51,107 bases of DNA from Acinetobacter pollinis (GCF_015627175.1 NZ_VTDQ01000017.1:1-51107); one strand, 5' to 3'. Shown: positions 16,496 through 26,104, numbered from the stretch's first letter. The notes: a model not told the origin generated them from the sequence alone. Translations and numbers: made by a program.

Positions 16496-18190
16496 ATGTT
16501 GGCTGACCCAAGCACAAAATATCGTCGCATGTATCAACGTGTTGACTTGCCAGATCGTCAGTGGCCAAATAAAGAAATTACACAGGCCCCTATTTGGATG
16601 AGCACGGATCTGCGTGATGGGAACCAAGCAATTTTTGAACCAATGAACATCGAACAAAAATTTAAAATGTTCCAAATGCTTGTCAAGATTGGTTTTAAAC
16701 ACATTGAAATTGGTTTTCCATCTGCATCTCAAACAGATTTTGACTTTACAAGAAAACTCATCGAAGAAAACCACATTCCTGAAGATGTATATATTGAGGT
16801 TCTTGTACAAGCACGCGACCATTTAATTGCACGCACTTTCGAAGCCCTTCAAGGTGCAAAACGTGCAATTGTGCATATTTATAATTCGAACTCGCCAACA
16901 TTTCGTGAAAAAGTACTGAACGTAGATATTGCTGGTGCAAAAAAACTTGCAACCAATGCTGCCGAAAAAGTGAAAGAATATGCATCAAAACAACCTGAAA
17001 CTGAATGGGTTTTTCAATACAGTCCAGAGTGTTTCTCTGCTACAGAACTAGAAGTTGCAAAAGATATCTGTGATGCTGTGACAGAAATTTGGGATGCACG
17101 CCCAGAGCAAAAGGTTATTTTAAACCTTCCTGCAACTGTTGAAGTTTCAGGTCCAAACGTTTATGCAGACCAAATTGAGTGGATGCATCGTAACTTAGCA
17201 CGTCGTGAAGGTGTACTTATTTCCGTGCATTGTCACAATGACCGTGGCTGCGGTATCGCAGCGTCTGAACTTGCCATTTTGGCAGGTGCAGACCGTGTCG
17301 AAGGTTGTGTCTTTGGTAATGGTGAGCGTACAGGTAACGTCGACATCGCAGCTATTGCATTAAATATGTATACACAAGGTGTTTCTCCAAAGTTAGATTT
17401 CTCAAACATTAACGAAATCATTGCAACTGTAGAAGAATGTACTGGACTTCCTGTTCATCCACGCCACCCATATGCAGGTGACCTTGTATTTACAGCCTTC
17501 TCTGGTTCACACCAAGATGCAATTAAAAAGGGTTTCGAATTCCAAAAAACACAAGAAATTTGGGATATGCCTTACTTGCCAATCGATCCTAAAGATTTGG
17601 GTCGTGACTACGATGCGGTTATTCGTGTAAATAGCCAGTCTGGTAAAGGTGGTATAGCTTACTTATTAGAATCTAATTTTAATGTTACCTTGCCTCGTCG
17701 TGTACAAATTGAGTTTAGTCAAATTGTACAAGCACATACAGACAATACGTCTAAAGAAATTACAGCAGACGAAATTTGGAAGCTATTCAAAGCAACCTAT
17801 GTCGATATTAAAGATAAACATTACAGTGCAAAAACATATCGTCTTTCTACAGAAGACAATGATCAAGTCATCGACTTAGAAATTGAAGTAAATGGTGAAA
17901 CGCAACATTTACAAGGTCGTGGCAATGGTCCAATTTCTGCGATTATTAATGCACTTCAACTTCCAATTGATGTCTTAAACTATGAAGAGCGTAGTATTAG
18001 TTCTGGTGCAGATGCAAAAGCACTCGCATTACTTGAAATTCAAGTAAAAGGCAGTGGTCGTAGTGCATTTGCGGCAGGTATTCACAGCAATACCATTACT
18101 TCACCTATTGAAGCGATTATTGCGTGTACAAACCGCTTGATCGATCAAGGCGTTCTTAGCACAGCAGATATTGTTTCCGAAGCTGTTTAA
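16496..18190 (+). CDS. leuA: 2-isopropylmalate synthase
   Basis: A 564-residue enzyme that condenses 2-oxoisovalerate with acetyl-CoA in the first committed step of leucine synthesis. The start at 16496 is chosen because AGGAG at 16482-16486 lies nine bases before it; an in-frame ATG at 16466 has no ribosome binding site. DLRDGNQA (38-45) and the metal-binding H245-C-H247 in SVHCHNDRG mark the catalytic barrel. A linker and a LeuA allosteric domain (leucine feedback) occupy roughly 430-564. The length is typical of the longer LeuA type rather than the ~520-residue E. coli type. A terminator follows the stop. Confidence 0.95.
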   Translation: MLADPSTKYRRMYQRVDLPDRQWPNKEITQAPIWMSTDLRDGNQAIFEPMNIEQKFKMFQMLVKIGFKHIEIGFPSASQTDFDFTRKLIEENHIPEDVYIEVLVQARDHLIARTFEALQGAKRAIVHIYNSNSPTFREKVLNVDIAGAKKLATNAAEKVKEYASKQPETEWVFQYSPECFSATELEVAKDICDAVTEIWDARPEQKVILNLPATVEVSGPNVYADQIEWMHRNLARREGVLISVHCHNDRGCGIAASELAILAGADRVEGCVFGNGERTGNVDIAAIALNMYTQGVSPKLDFSNINEIIATVEECTGLPVHPRHPYAGDLVFTAFSGSHQDAIKKGFEFQKTQEIWDMPYLPIDPKDLGRDYDAVIRVNSQSGKGGIAYLLESNFNVTLPRRVQIEFSQIVQAHTDNTSKEITADEIWKLFKATYVDIKDKHYSAKTYRLSTEDNDQVIDLEIEVNGETQHLQGRGNGPISAIINALQLPIDVLNYEERSISSGADAKALALLEIQVKGSGRSAFAAGIHSNTITSPIEAIIACTNRLIDQGVLSTADIVSEAV

Positions 18191-18206
18191 CAAAAATAGT
18201 TATTTT

Positions 18207-18235
18207 AAAAGGATACCCAAGTTGGTATCCTTTTT
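18207..18235 (+). terminator. Rho-independent terminator after leuA
   Basis: AAAAGGATACC / CAAGTT / GGTATCCTTTTT hairpin with T run, 16 bases after the leuA stop. Confidence 0.9.
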
Positions 18236-18273
18236 ATTATTCATGATTTACAAAAATAAGGCGATTCATACTC

Positions 18274-19440
18274 GTGTCTTTTGCATCTGATTCTGTGGGT
18301 ATCGTAACTCCACAAAAATATTCTTTTGAACAGCCTCTTCAACTTGAATGTGGTCGAGTCCTGCCACGTTTTGAGCTTATGGTAGAGACCTATGGAGAAC
18401 TTAATGAAACCAAATCAAATGCAATTTTAATTTGTCATGCACTGTCAGGTCATCACCATGCTGCAGGTTATCACCATGAAGATGATAAAAAACCCGGTTG
18501 GTGGGATGCTTGTATTGGCCCTAATAAAGCAATAGATACAAATAAATTTTTCGTAGTTGCTGTTAATAATATTGGTGGTTGTCATGGTTCTACAGGGCCC
18601 ACTTCTCCTAACCCTGAAAACGACAATTTACCTTATGGCCCAGACTTCCCACTCGTTACCGTTCGTGACTGGGTAAATACGCATATTCTTCTTTCTGATC
18701 GCCTTGAAATAGAGAAATGGTATGCCATCGTTGGTGGTTCGCTCGGTGGGATGCAAGCACTTCAATGGTCTATTGATTACCCTGATCGCTTAGAACGCTG
18801 TGCAATTATTGCAAGTGCACCAAAACTTTCGGCACAAAATATTGCATTTAACGAAGTTGCACGACAATCTATTTTATCAGATCCAGACTTTCATCAGGGC
18901 TACTACCTTTCCAAAGACAGCTACCCAAGGCGTGGGCTTATTTTAGCTCGAATGGTTGGTCATATTACCTACCTTTCCGAAGAAGCCATGAAACAAAAAT
19001 TTGGACGTGACTTAAAATCTGGCAAGTTTATGTATGGTTTTGATGTTGAGTTTCAAGTTGAAAGTTATTTACGCTATCAAGGTGAACGCTTTAGCCGTAA
19101 CTTCGATGCGAACACCTATCTAATTATGACGAAAGCACTCGATTACTTTGATCCATCTCGAGAATATGAATCTTCATTAACAAAGGCATTAGCCAATACA
19201 AAATGTCGATTCTTAGTCATTTCATTTACAACAGATTGGCGTTTTAGTCCTCAACGCTCAGAAGAAATTGTAAATGCACTCATTACCAACCACAAACCTG
19301 TAAGTTATCTCGATATTGATGCAGAACAAGGCCACGATTCCTTCTTATTCCCTATTCCACTTTATGTAAATACCCTACGTGCGTTTTTAGGGGGTGAAGC
19401 TCATCTTCGTTCAGCCAGTACATTTCAGGAGCCTAAATAA
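18274..19440 (+). CDS. metX: Homoserine O-acyltransferase MetX (MetXS type)
   Basis: A 388-residue alpha/beta-hydrolase-fold enzyme that activates homoserine for methionine synthesis. It starts with GTG at 18274, and AAGG lies about 12 bases upstream. The triad is S156 (VGGSLGGMQ), D321 (TTDWRFSP) and H354 (EQGHDSF). Sequences of this type from Acinetobacter have been reported to use succinyl-CoA instead of acetyl-CoA, so O-succinyltransferase activity is likely; the acyl donor cannot be proved here. The stop codon overlaps the metW start by one base (TAATG), giving the classical metX-metW coupling. Confidence 0.95.
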   Translation: MSFASDSVGIVTPQKYSFEQPLQLECGRVLPRFELMVETYGELNETKSNAILICHALSGHHHAAGYHHEDDKKPGWWDACIGPNKAIDTNKFFVVAVNNIGGCHGSTGPTSPNPENDNLPYGPDFPLVTVRDWVNTHILLSDRLEIEKWYAIVGGSLGGMQALQWSIDYPDRLERCAIIASAPKLSAQNIAFNEVARQSILSDPDFHQGYYLSKDSYPRRGLILARMVGHITYLSEEAMKQKFGRDLKSGKFMYGFDVEFQVESYLRYQGERFSRNFDANTYLIMTKALDYFDPSREYESSLTKALANTKCRFLVISFTTDWRFSPQRSEEIVNALITNHKPVSYLDIDAEQGHDSFLFPIPLYVNTLRAFLGGEAHLRSASTFQEPK

Positions 19441-20033
19441 TGCGATTAGACCAACAATTGGCAGAAAAATGGATTAGTCCTGGTTCAAAAGTACTCGATT
19501 TAGGTTGTGGCGATGGTGAACTACTTGCACATATGAGCAAAAAACATAATATTAGCGCTTATGGACTAGAAATCGACCAAGAAAAGATTGCAATTGCAGT
19601 CAGTCGAGGGTTAAATATTATACAACAAGATCTCAACCTTGGTTTACATCGTTTCGATGACCAAACGTTCGATTACGTTGTAATGGCACAAGCTTTGCAA
19701 GCAGTAGATGCACCTGATGTTTTATTACGGGATATGGTGCGTGTAGGGAAACAAGCAATTATTACCTTCCCCAACTTTGCGCATTGGAAGACTCGTTCTT
19801 ATCTTGCGTTTAAAGGAAGAATGCCTGTTTCTAATGCACTACCTTATATGTGGTACAACACGCCGAATATCCATTTATGTACTTTCCGAGATTTTGAAGC
19901 ACTTTGTGCCGAAAATAATATCCGGATTATTAATCGACTGGCTGTCAATGTAACTCAAAAAGACAGCCTTCTTAGCAAACGAATACCAAACTTGTTTGCT
20001 GAGGTCGCTATTTATCGAGTGAGCGCCCTATGA
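19440..20033 (+). CDS. metW: Methionine biosynthesis protein MetW
   Basis: A 197-residue class I SAM-methyltransferase-fold protein with motif I VLDLGCGDG at 18-26 and FDYVVMAQALQAVDAP further on. MetW is nearly always next to MetX and is needed for its full activity or stability in several bacteria; a methyltransferase reaction has not been shown. It starts inside the metX stop codon, and its own stop overlaps the next start (ATGA), so three genes are translationally linked. Confidence 0.93.
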   Translation: MRLDQQLAEKWISPGSKVLDLGCGDGELLAHMSKKHNISAYGLEIDQEKIAIAVSRGLNIIQQDLNLGLHRFDDQTFDYVVMAQALQAVDAPDVLLRDMVRVGKQAIITFPNFAHWKTRSYLAFKGRMPVSNALPYMWYNTPNIHLCTFRDFEALCAENNIRIINRLAVNVTQKDSLLSKRIPNLFAEVAIYRVSAL

Positions 20034-20623
20034 AGAAATTTTTTGTAAGTACCCTGTTGTTTGGACTGGCTGTATTATCACATGCAGACTATTTGACAAC
20101 ACCTCAGCAACAACCAACAGCATCATCTCAAGCTGCTCGTTACTCAACAATGGGTTTTAATGATTTATTGAATGAAGCAAAAGCTGGACAAGCTGCTGCA
20201 CAATTTTATGTTGCAACACACTACCAACAAGGTAAAGGTATTCAAAAAGATTTAAATCAAGCTTTTGCTTGGTATAAAAAAGCAGCAGATCAAGGTATTC
20301 CATCTGCTCAATTGAATGTTGGTCGTATGCTTGCAGATGGAATGGGTACAAGCAAAAATATGATCTTGGCACGCACATACCTAGAAAAGGCAGCGAGCCA
20401 CGGCGACAATCGTGCGAGCTTCAACCTTGCACTGATGGAAGAACAAAAGAAAGATTATATGGGTGCATACCAATGGTATGAACTTTCAACACGCGATGGC
20501 ATGCTAGACAATAAAGTCATTAATATGTCAGAAAACAAAAAGACTGCTTTGGCTGCGAACTTGACACCAGATCAAATTCGTCAGGCAGTTGATCGTGCTG
20601 ATAAATGGATTCAAGCGCAATAA
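20030..20623 (+). CDS. Exported Sel1-repeat protein
   Basis: A 197-residue protein with a signal peptide (MKKFFVSTLLFGLAVLSHA-DYL) and two to three Sel1-like repeats. The first reads AGQAAAQFYVATHYQQGKGI with FAWYKKAADQGIPSAQLNVG next, and a degenerate repeat follows (ARTYLEKAASHGDNRASFNL). Sel1 repeats form alpha-alpha solenoids for protein contacts. It begins within the metW stop codon (four-base overlap), so it is co-translated with metX-metW although its envelope location does not suggest a direct methionine role. A terminator follows. Confidence 0.85.
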   Translation: MKKFFVSTLLFGLAVLSHADYLTTPQQQPTASSQAARYSTMGFNDLLNEAKAGQAAAQFYVATHYQQGKGIQKDLNQAFAWYKKAADQGIPSAQLNVGRMLADGMGTSKNMILARTYLEKAASHGDNRASFNLALMEEQKKDYMGAYQWYELSTRDGMLDNKVINMSENKKTALAANLTPDQIRQAVDRADKWIQAQ

Positions 20624-20645
20624 TCTATTTCTCAGCTCACTCATA

Positions 20646-20672
20646 GAACAGCACTTTTTGTGCTGTTTTTTT
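20646..20672 (+). terminator. Rho-independent terminator after the Sel1 gene
   Basis: ACAGCAC / TTTTT / GTGCTGT stem followed by a run of T, ending the metX-metW-sel1 transcript. Confidence 0.88.
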
Positions 20673-20752
20673 ACGCTTTAAAGAGTGTACTCATTGGTAA
20701 CATGCTCTAATTTGTGCATAATCGAATCATATTTTTTAATTATATTTTCGAT

Positions 20753-21376
20753 ATGACACAATTAAGATGGCTGAATGCTGGTGAACTTATACTTGCAAGT
20801 AATAACAAAGGAAAAATTGCGGAGTTTGAGAATTTATTTCAAGACTTAAACTTACCAATTGACGTTATTCCACAAGGTAAATTAAATGTTCCTGATGCTA
20901 TTGAAGATGGCTTAAGCTTTATAGAAAATGCGATTTTAAAAGCACGTCATGCATCTAAACTCTCAGGCAAGCCGGCTATCGCAGACGATTCAGGATTATG
21001 TGTCCCTTTACTCGGCGGTGCACCAGGTATCTATTCTGCTCGTTATGCAGGCCATCATGGCAATGATGATGCAAATAATCAAAAGTTGCTTGAGGCTCTT
21101 ATACCTTATCGCCAAACGAATACACCTATTGAAGGAATGTTTGTGTGTGTTTTAGCATTTGTTGAACATGCAGATGATCCTCTACCTCAAGTTTTCCAAG
21201 GAACTTGGCATGGCGAAATCCTTCCTGAAATACGTGGTGAAAATGGATTTGGTTATGACCCACTCTTTTGGCTACCAGAACTTCAAAAAACCAGTGCTGA
21301 ATTATCAAAAGCAGACAAAAATAAAATAAGTCATCGCGGTCAGGCAATGCAAAAATTTCGCGAAAGTTTGAAATAA
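20753..21376 (+). CDS. rdgB: XTP/dITP diphosphatase (RdgB/HAM1)
   Basis: A 207-residue house-cleaning enzyme that hydrolyses dITP, dXTP and related non-canonical nucleotides to monophosphates. Family motifs: SNNKGK (16-21), EDGLSFIENA (51-60), ADDSGL (77-82), PGIYSARYAG (91-100), GENGFGYDPLFW and SHRGQAM. The ATG at 20753 is chosen because the ORF upstream of it (from 20714) has no family similarity and the usual N-terminus LxWLNxGELILASNN follows directly. No strong Shine-Dalgarno is visible. Confidence 0.95.
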   Translation: MTQLRWLNAGELILASNNKGKIAEFENLFQDLNLPIDVIPQGKLNVPDAIEDGLSFIENAILKARHASKLSGKPAIADDSGLCVPLLGGAPGIYSARYAGHHGNDDANNQKLLEALIPYRQTNTPIEGMFVCVLAFVEHADDPLPQVFQGTWHGEILPEIRGENGFGYDPLFWLPELQKTSAELSKADKNKISHRGQAMQKFRESLK

Positions 21377-21380
21377 ATCG

Positions 21381-22265
21381 TTATATAAAGTAGAGACCTG
21401 CAAAGATAATCATTACCATCATACTCACAATCGTACCTGCTGCAATATAACGCGCTGAATGACCCGTTCCTTGATAATGAGTTTCTATAGCGACAATATT
21501 AGCAGCAGGCGGTAGACAAAATAAGAAAAATAAAACTGCAATATGCGCTTTAAAATATGCAACGGGTAATGCAAAATAGCATACCGAGCAAATGATCATA
21601 CCGATGATTAGCTTGTAAAACATCACACGTAAACTAAACTTAAGATCAGCTAAATTGACTTTCGTTTGACTTAACCAAATTCCTAAAATTGCCATTCCTG
21701 CAAAGACCATTCCAAACTTTGCAAAGCTATATAAGTTTGAAACCCACCCTCCTAAATGCCAATTTTGTATACCGAACAATCTTAAACACAGCGCCAACAG
21801 TAAAGCAATCACAGGTGGAGACTGTAATAGTTTACGAAGTGTTTGCTGTATGGGCAATTTTTCAGTACTTACAGCATTTATAGCCCAAACATTACCAAAT
21901 ATTGAACCGCCAATATATAAAGCAATCATTGCTGCACTCACAGATTGACCAAAAATAAGAAGTGCAAAAGGAAAACCTAACCAGCCTATGTTGACATAGC
22001 TACCACACAGCGCAACAAGGTGATCTTTAAATATACTCACTAAAAAAATATAAGAAATAATCGCAGCGATACCACTAAATAGCATGAGTGAAAAACTTCC
22101 TGCTTGGTAGTACACCATGTTATAGATAATGACAAAAGGAATAAAAAACCGCGCCAAGCTAGTTGCTAATATTTTTTTTAAAAACGTAACGAAAGAGTAT
22201 GGCGAGCTAATCCAGCCAAAAAAGAAAGCAACGATAGGAAGTAATACAGACATTTTTTTCATCAT
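21381..22265 (-). CDS. AEC-family permease
   Basis: A 294-residue membrane protein of the auxin efflux carrier (AEC) family with about eight to ten hydrophobic helices. There is a central cytoplasmic loop STEKLPIQQTLRKLLQSPPV followed by the second half, the inverted-repeat layout of this family. Polar helix breaks such as YVNIGWLGFP and CLPPAANIVAIETHY are typical. Bacterial members transport organic acids, but the substrate is not predictable. It converges on rdgB with four bases between the genes and is divergent from tatA. The start may be either of two adjacent ATG codons. Confidence 0.8.
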   Translation of the reverse strand: MMKKMSVLLPIVAFFFGWISSPYSFVTFLKKILATSLARFFIPFVIIYNMVYYQAGSFSLMLFSGIAAIISYIFLVSIFKDHLVALCGSYVNIGWLGFPFALLIFGQSVSAAMIALYIGGSIFGNVWAINAVSTEKLPIQQTLRKLLQSPPVIALLLALCLRLFGIQNWHLGGWVSNLYSFAKFGMVFAGMAILGIWLSQTKVNLADLKFSLRVMFYKLIIGMIICSVCYFALPVAYFKAHIAVLFFLFCLPPAANIVAIETHYQGTGHSARYIAAGTIVSMMVMIIFAGLYFI

Positions 22266-22362
22266 TTTTATTGTGTATTTTCTTTATTACACATTTCTTG
22301 AACTCAAGCAAGCTTTTATAAACCACTAAAAACATTCTATTTTTCTTTAAAATGAAATTAAA

Positions 22363-22380
22363 CTGTCATTGAAATGTCAC
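22363..22380 (+). promoter_or_regulatory. Pho box upstream of tatABC
   Basis: CTGTCAT-TGAA-ATGTCAC matches the two-heptamer Pho box CTGTCAT-N4-CTGTCAC with the required 11-base period. It ends 40 bases before tatA. A -10-like GATAGT follows at 22394-22399, close to the spacing used by PhoB, which replaces the -35. PhoB activation is inferred. Confidence 0.65.
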
Positions 22381-22420
22381 GCTAAACTGCTGAGATAGTG
22401 TCAAACTCAAGGAGCTTCTT

Positions 22421-22624
22421 ATGGCAGGTTTATCAATTTGGCACGTCATTATTTTTCTTATTGTCGTGGTTTTATTGTTCGGCACATCTAAACTTAAAAA
22501 CATTGGCAAAGATGTTGGAGGTGCAGTTAAAGATTTTAAGAAATCTATGAATGAAGATGATACCCATCCAAAAGCATCATCAGAAAATAACGCAAAAACA
22601 GCTTCATCGGCAAAGCCAGAGTAA
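22421..22624 (+). CDS. tatA: Sec-independent protein translocase TatA
   Basis: A 67-residue protein with a single N-terminal helix ([21 protein letters not shown]), the conserved FG at the hinge, an amphipathic helix [19 protein letters not shown] and a charged tail. TatA forms the pore for folded twin-arginine substrates. It is the first gene of tatABC; tatB starts three bases after its stop. An AAGGAG lies just before the ATG. A Pho box is present upstream. Confidence 0.95.
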   Translation: MAGLSIWHVIIFLIVVVLLFGTSKLKNIGKDVGGAVKDFKKSMNEDDTHPKASSENNAKTASSAKPE

Positions 22625-22627
22625 TTT

Positions 22628-23026
22628 ATGTTTAATGTGGGTATTTCTGAGCTATTTGTATTTTCAATCATTGCGCTAATTATTTTGGGGCCAGAAAAAC
22701 TACCTCAAGCCATTCGATTTATAGGCCAATGGTATGCTAAGAGCAAAAGATTCGTTGGAAATATTCAAAATGATATTGACCGTGAATTACGTTTATCTGA
22801 GTTGAAAGCACAAATGGATCAAGAAATTGAGAAAATTCGTGCTCTTGAAAAGAAGTTAAATGATCAGTCTATGAATCTTGAAAAAAAAATGATATCTACG
22901 ACTCAGCTAACATTTACCAAAAAATCATTTTCCCCTATTCAAAAAATTTACTATGGCTACCACCCCAATTATCCATTCATCGCATCATCCATAAATACAC
23001 CACCTAAATTAAAGATTGCGGTATGA
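22628..23026 (+). CDS. tatB: Sec-independent protein translocase TatB
   Basis: A 132-residue protein with the TatB signature: a short N-terminal helix (ISELFVFSIIALIILGPEKLP) with E8 and the GPEKLP hinge, an amphipathic helix, a coiled-coil-like charged segment (ELKAQMDQEIEKIRALEKKL), then a divergent tail. It forms the receptor complex with TatC for twin-arginine signals. Its stop overlaps the tatC start by four bases. Confidence 0.93.
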   Translation: MFNVGISELFVFSIIALIILGPEKLPQAIRFIGQWYAKSKRFVGNIQNDIDRELRLSELKAQMDQEIEKIRALEKKLNDQSMNLEKKMISTTQLTFTKKSFSPIQKIYYGYHPNYPFIASSINTPPKLKIAV

Positions 23027-23793
23027 CAACGACTCCAGAATCTACAAATCAGCCACTACCTCCGCTTGAGGAAATGCCTATTCATAAACACCTTGTGATT
23101 TTAAGGAAACATTTATTTAAAATCATGATTGCATTGATCGGGCTTTTTTTATGTTTATTGCCATTTGCTAATCAAACGTACCAACTTTTATCTGAGCCTC
23201 TTCGCGCACAACTACCTATGCATTCAACCATGATTGCAACAGATGTGACAGCTACCTTTTTAGCGCCATTTAAACTGAATTTATTTGTGTCGCTCATGTT
23301 AATTATGCCATTTATTCTTCACCAAATTTGGGCATTTGTTCGACCTGCACTGCATGATAAAGAACAAAATATTACTTTTCCATTAATGGTCGGTAGCGTT
23401 GGCTTATTTTATAGTGGCATTGCTTTTGCTTATTTTATCGTCCTTCCTTCCATGCTACATTTTTTTATCAGTGTTTCACCTGAAAGTGTTGCACCAATGA
23501 CAGATATCAACAGTTATCTTACCTTTTGTCTTAAACTCTTCTTAGTTTTTGGCATTACCTTCGAAATTCCAATTATTACCTTACTGCTCATTTTAGCAGG
23601 CATTGTTAGCACGAAAAGCCTCATAGAAAAAAGAAGATTTATTATTGTTGGATGTTTTTTTGTAGCTATGTTTGCTACACCACCCGATGCTATCTCTATG
23701 ATTATGCTTGCAATACCCATGTGGTTGCTTTTTGAAGTAGGGCTATTTTTTGGAAAAATGTTAGAAAAAAAACATACTTCATCTCTTTCATAA
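23023..23793 (+). CDS. tatC: Sec-independent protein translocase TatC
   Basis: A 256-residue inner-membrane protein with six helices. It has the family-conserved cytoplasmic start MPIHKHLVILRKHLFK, FVRPALHDKEQ in the first cytoplasmic loop and the FGITFEIPIIT motif with the conserved glutamate. It recognises the twin-arginine signal. It is third in tatABC and is followed 88 bases later by phoX, a Tat substrate with its own Pho-type promoter. Confidence 0.97.
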   Translation: MTTTPESTNQPLPPLEEMPIHKHLVILRKHLFKIMIALIGLFLCLLPFANQTYQLLSEPLRAQLPMHSTMIATDVTATFLAPFKLNLFVSLMLIMPFILHQIWAFVRPALHDKEQNITFPLMVGSVGLFYSGIAFAYFIVLPSMLHFFISVSPESVAPMTDINSYLTFCLKLFLVFGITFEIPIITLLLILAGIVSTKSLIEKRRFIIVGCFFVAMFATPPDAISMIMLAIPMWLLFEVGLFFGKMLEKKHTSSLS

Positions 23794-23795
23794 TT

Positions 23796-23824
23796 TTGTC
23801 ATCAAACTGTCAGCGATGTTTCAC
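23796..23824 (+). promoter_or_regulatory. Pho box (three tandem half-sites) upstream of phoX
   Basis: TTGTCAT (23796), CTGTCAG (23807) and GTTTCAC (23818) recur with an exact 11-base period. The first two make a near-consensus Pho box; the third matches at five of seven. A -10-like GATAGA/GATTAT follows about nine bases later, and the phoX start is at 23882. PhoB activation is inferred. Confidence 0.7.
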
Positions 23825-23881
23825 AACCAAACGATAGATTATAAAAAATTTAATTATTTTCAATAAAATATAGGAAACATC

Positions 23882-26062
23882 ATGACCGAGCAGACGCCAT
23901 ATCATGAAGAGCAAGAGCTAAATAACAACACATCGAGCAATACTCACTTTAATGATATTTTAGACCATTATATCTCTCGTCGTGATCTTATTAAAAAAAC
24001 GACGAATGGTGCAATTGCCTTAGCACTTGCAAGTAGCGTAACTGGCTATGCCAATGCTCAGTCAACTAAGTCAGATCAGCAACACTCATCTCAAACCAAA
24101 CGACCAGAAAAGTTGACCTTCCAACCTGTTGCTAAAAATAAAAAAGATATTGTTACTGTACCTGAAGGATATCAAGTCAATGTTCTTTACAAATTAGGAG
24201 ATGCGATACATCCCGCTTACGCAGACTGGGATGATCAAAACATTCCTTCGGGACCGAGCTTTCAATTCCGTTCAGGAGACTGTCATGATGGAATGCACTA
24301 TTTTGGTTTAAATAAAAAAACCAAACATATGGATGAAAGTGTTTCTTCTGAAGGGTTGCTAGTCATGAACCATGAATACATTAATCCAACGTTCTTACAC
24401 CCTAAAAGGCCAACTAAAATTGATGGACATCGACCTGAAGATGAAGTTATTCGTGAGACCAATGTTCATGGTGTATCAATTATTCATATTAAAAAAGATC
24501 CCATTACCCAGCATGTTTCTCTAATTAAAGATTCTTTATTTAATCGTCGTATTACAGCAACTACACCTATGGATTTTTCTGGAGTCGCAAAAGGCTCTGA
24601 GCGCTTAGCTACAGTTTTCTCACCTAAAGGCTTAAAAACGAGAGGCACACACAATAATTGTGGTAATGGATACACACCATGGGGAACTTACTTAACAACA
24701 GAAGAAAACTTTATTGGCTATTTTCAACGCAATGCCAATGACGACCAACAGCGCCAAGCACACGAAATTGTAGCGTTAAAACGTTATGGCCTAAAAGCCG
24801 GCTCAAGTTCAAAATATGAATGGGACACCGCGATTGGACATGTTCAATCTCAGGACTTATACGATCGCTGGAAAGCAAATGTAACACAATCCTCTGCTTC
24901 TGAAGACTATCGCAATAGCCCAAATACATTTGGTTGGATGGTTGAAATTGATCCATTTGATGTAAAACATAATCCTGTAAAACGAACATCTATGGGTCGT
25001 TTTGCACATGAAGATAGTGCTTGCCGTGTGGTTGAAGGAGAGCCTCTTGCTTTTTATATGGGCGACGACTCAAAAGGAGAATACATTTATAAATTCGTCT
25101 CAGATGCGAAATGGAATGTAAAAGATACGAATGGTGGCTATCAAGCAGGTGATAAATATTTAGACAAAGGAACATTATATGTCGCAAAATTTAACCAAGA
25201 TGGTTCAGGGCAATGGATTGAACTCACTTACGGTAAAAATGGCTTAGATCTTACCAATCCTATTTATCCTTTTAGTGATCAAGCTGATATTGTCACTTTC
25301 GCACGACTTGCGGCAGATAGCGTTGGTGCAACAAAAATGGATCGTCCAGAATGGTGTACTGTACATCCTGAAAATGGCGAAGTGTATGTCACGCTCACTA
25401 ACAATTCAAATCGTGGAATTGAATATCCGACAGATGCAGCTAACCCAAGAAGCTATGAAGACCTATATGCAGATAAAAAACTGCAAAAAGGTAATGTAAA
25501 CGGGCATATTATTCGATTTAAAGAAAAAAATAATAAAACTACAGATACTACATTTGAATGGGATATCTACTTATTCGGTGCAGAGTCTGCAATGCCATCG
25601 AATATTAATCTCTCAGGTTTAACTGACAATAATGACTTTTCTAGTCCAGATGGTATGTGGTTCGATTCACGTGGTGTCCTTTGGTTAGAAACCGATGATA
25701 GCGCTTATACAGATGTGACAAACTGCATGATGTTGGCTGCTCTACCTGGCCATGTTGGTGATGGTACAACGGCGACAACGTCTAATGGACAAGAAACTAT
25801 TGTCGGTGCAAAAGTTAATGATGAGAATTTAAGACGCTTTTTAGTTGGTCCTAAAGAATGTGAAATTACGGGTATTGCAATGACACCTGATAACAAAGCG
25901 ATATTTGTAAATATTCAACATCCAGGTGAAGAATCTAAAAGTTTTGATCAACCAAATAGCCATTGGCCTGCAACACAATTTGATCCAACCAATACAACTG
26001 CAAGACCAAGATCAGCAACAATTGTGATTACACGAACAGACGGCGGTACAATTGCGGGTTAA
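23882..26062 (+). CDS. phoX: PhoX-family alkaline phosphatase, Tat-exported
   Basis: A 726-residue protein with a long N-terminal region and a twin-arginine signal SRRDLIKKT at 32-40. A mildly hydrophobic stretch and cleavage near ANA at 59 follow. The mature part belongs to the PhoX/DUF839 family (PF05787), beta-propeller phosphatases that need calcium and iron. Typical segments are GLLVMNHEY near the start, HNNCGNGYTPWGTYLTTEE, GRFAHEDSACRVVEGEPLA and SPDGMWFDSRGVLWLETDD. PhoX releases phosphate from organic esters in the periplasm. Its position right after tatABC and the Pho boxes in front of both fit a dedicated phosphate-starvation export module. A terminator follows. Confidence 0.92.
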   Translation: MTEQTPYHEEQELNNNTSSNTHFNDILDHYISRRDLIKKTTNGAIALALASSVTGYANAQSTKSDQQHSSQTKRPEKLTFQPVAKNKKDIVTVPEGYQVNVLYKLGDAIHPAYADWDDQNIPSGPSFQFRSGDCHDGMHYFGLNKKTKHMDESVSSEGLLVMNHEYINPTFLHPKRPTKIDGHRPEDEVIRETNVHGVSIIHIKKDPITQHVSLIKDSLFNRRITATTPMDFSGVAKGSERLATVFSPKGLKTRGTHNNCGNGYTPWGTYLTTEENFIGYFQRNANDDQQRQAHEIVALKRYGLKAGSSSKYEWDTAIGHVQSQDLYDRWKANVTQSSASEDYRNSPNTFGWMVEIDPFDVKHNPVKRTSMGRFAHEDSACRVVEGEPLAFYMGDDSKGEYIYKFVSDAKWNVKDTNGGYQAGDKYLDKGTLYVAKFNQDGSGQWIELTYGKNGLDLTNPIYPFSDQADIVTFARLAADSVGATKMDRPEWCTVHPENGEVYVTLTNNSNRGIEYPTDAANPRSYEDLYADKKLQKGNVNGHIIRFKEKNNKTTDTTFEWDIYLFGAESAMPSNINLSGLTDNNDFSSPDGMWFDSRGVLWLETDDSAYTDVTNCMMLAALPGHVGDGTTATTSNGQETIVGAKVNDENLRRFLVGPKECEITGIAMTPDNKAIFVNIQHPGEESKSFDQPNSHWPATQFDPTNTTARPRSATIVITRTDGGTIAG

Positions 26063-26070
26063 TATCGATC

Positions 26071-26104
26071 AGACTAACCTTTTTCTTTAGAGGTTAGTCT
26101 TTTT
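26071..26104 (+). terminator. Rho-independent terminator after phoX
   Basis: Perfect 10-bp stem AGACTAACCT / AGGTTAGTCT with a 10-base loop, followed by TTTT. Confidence 0.88.
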
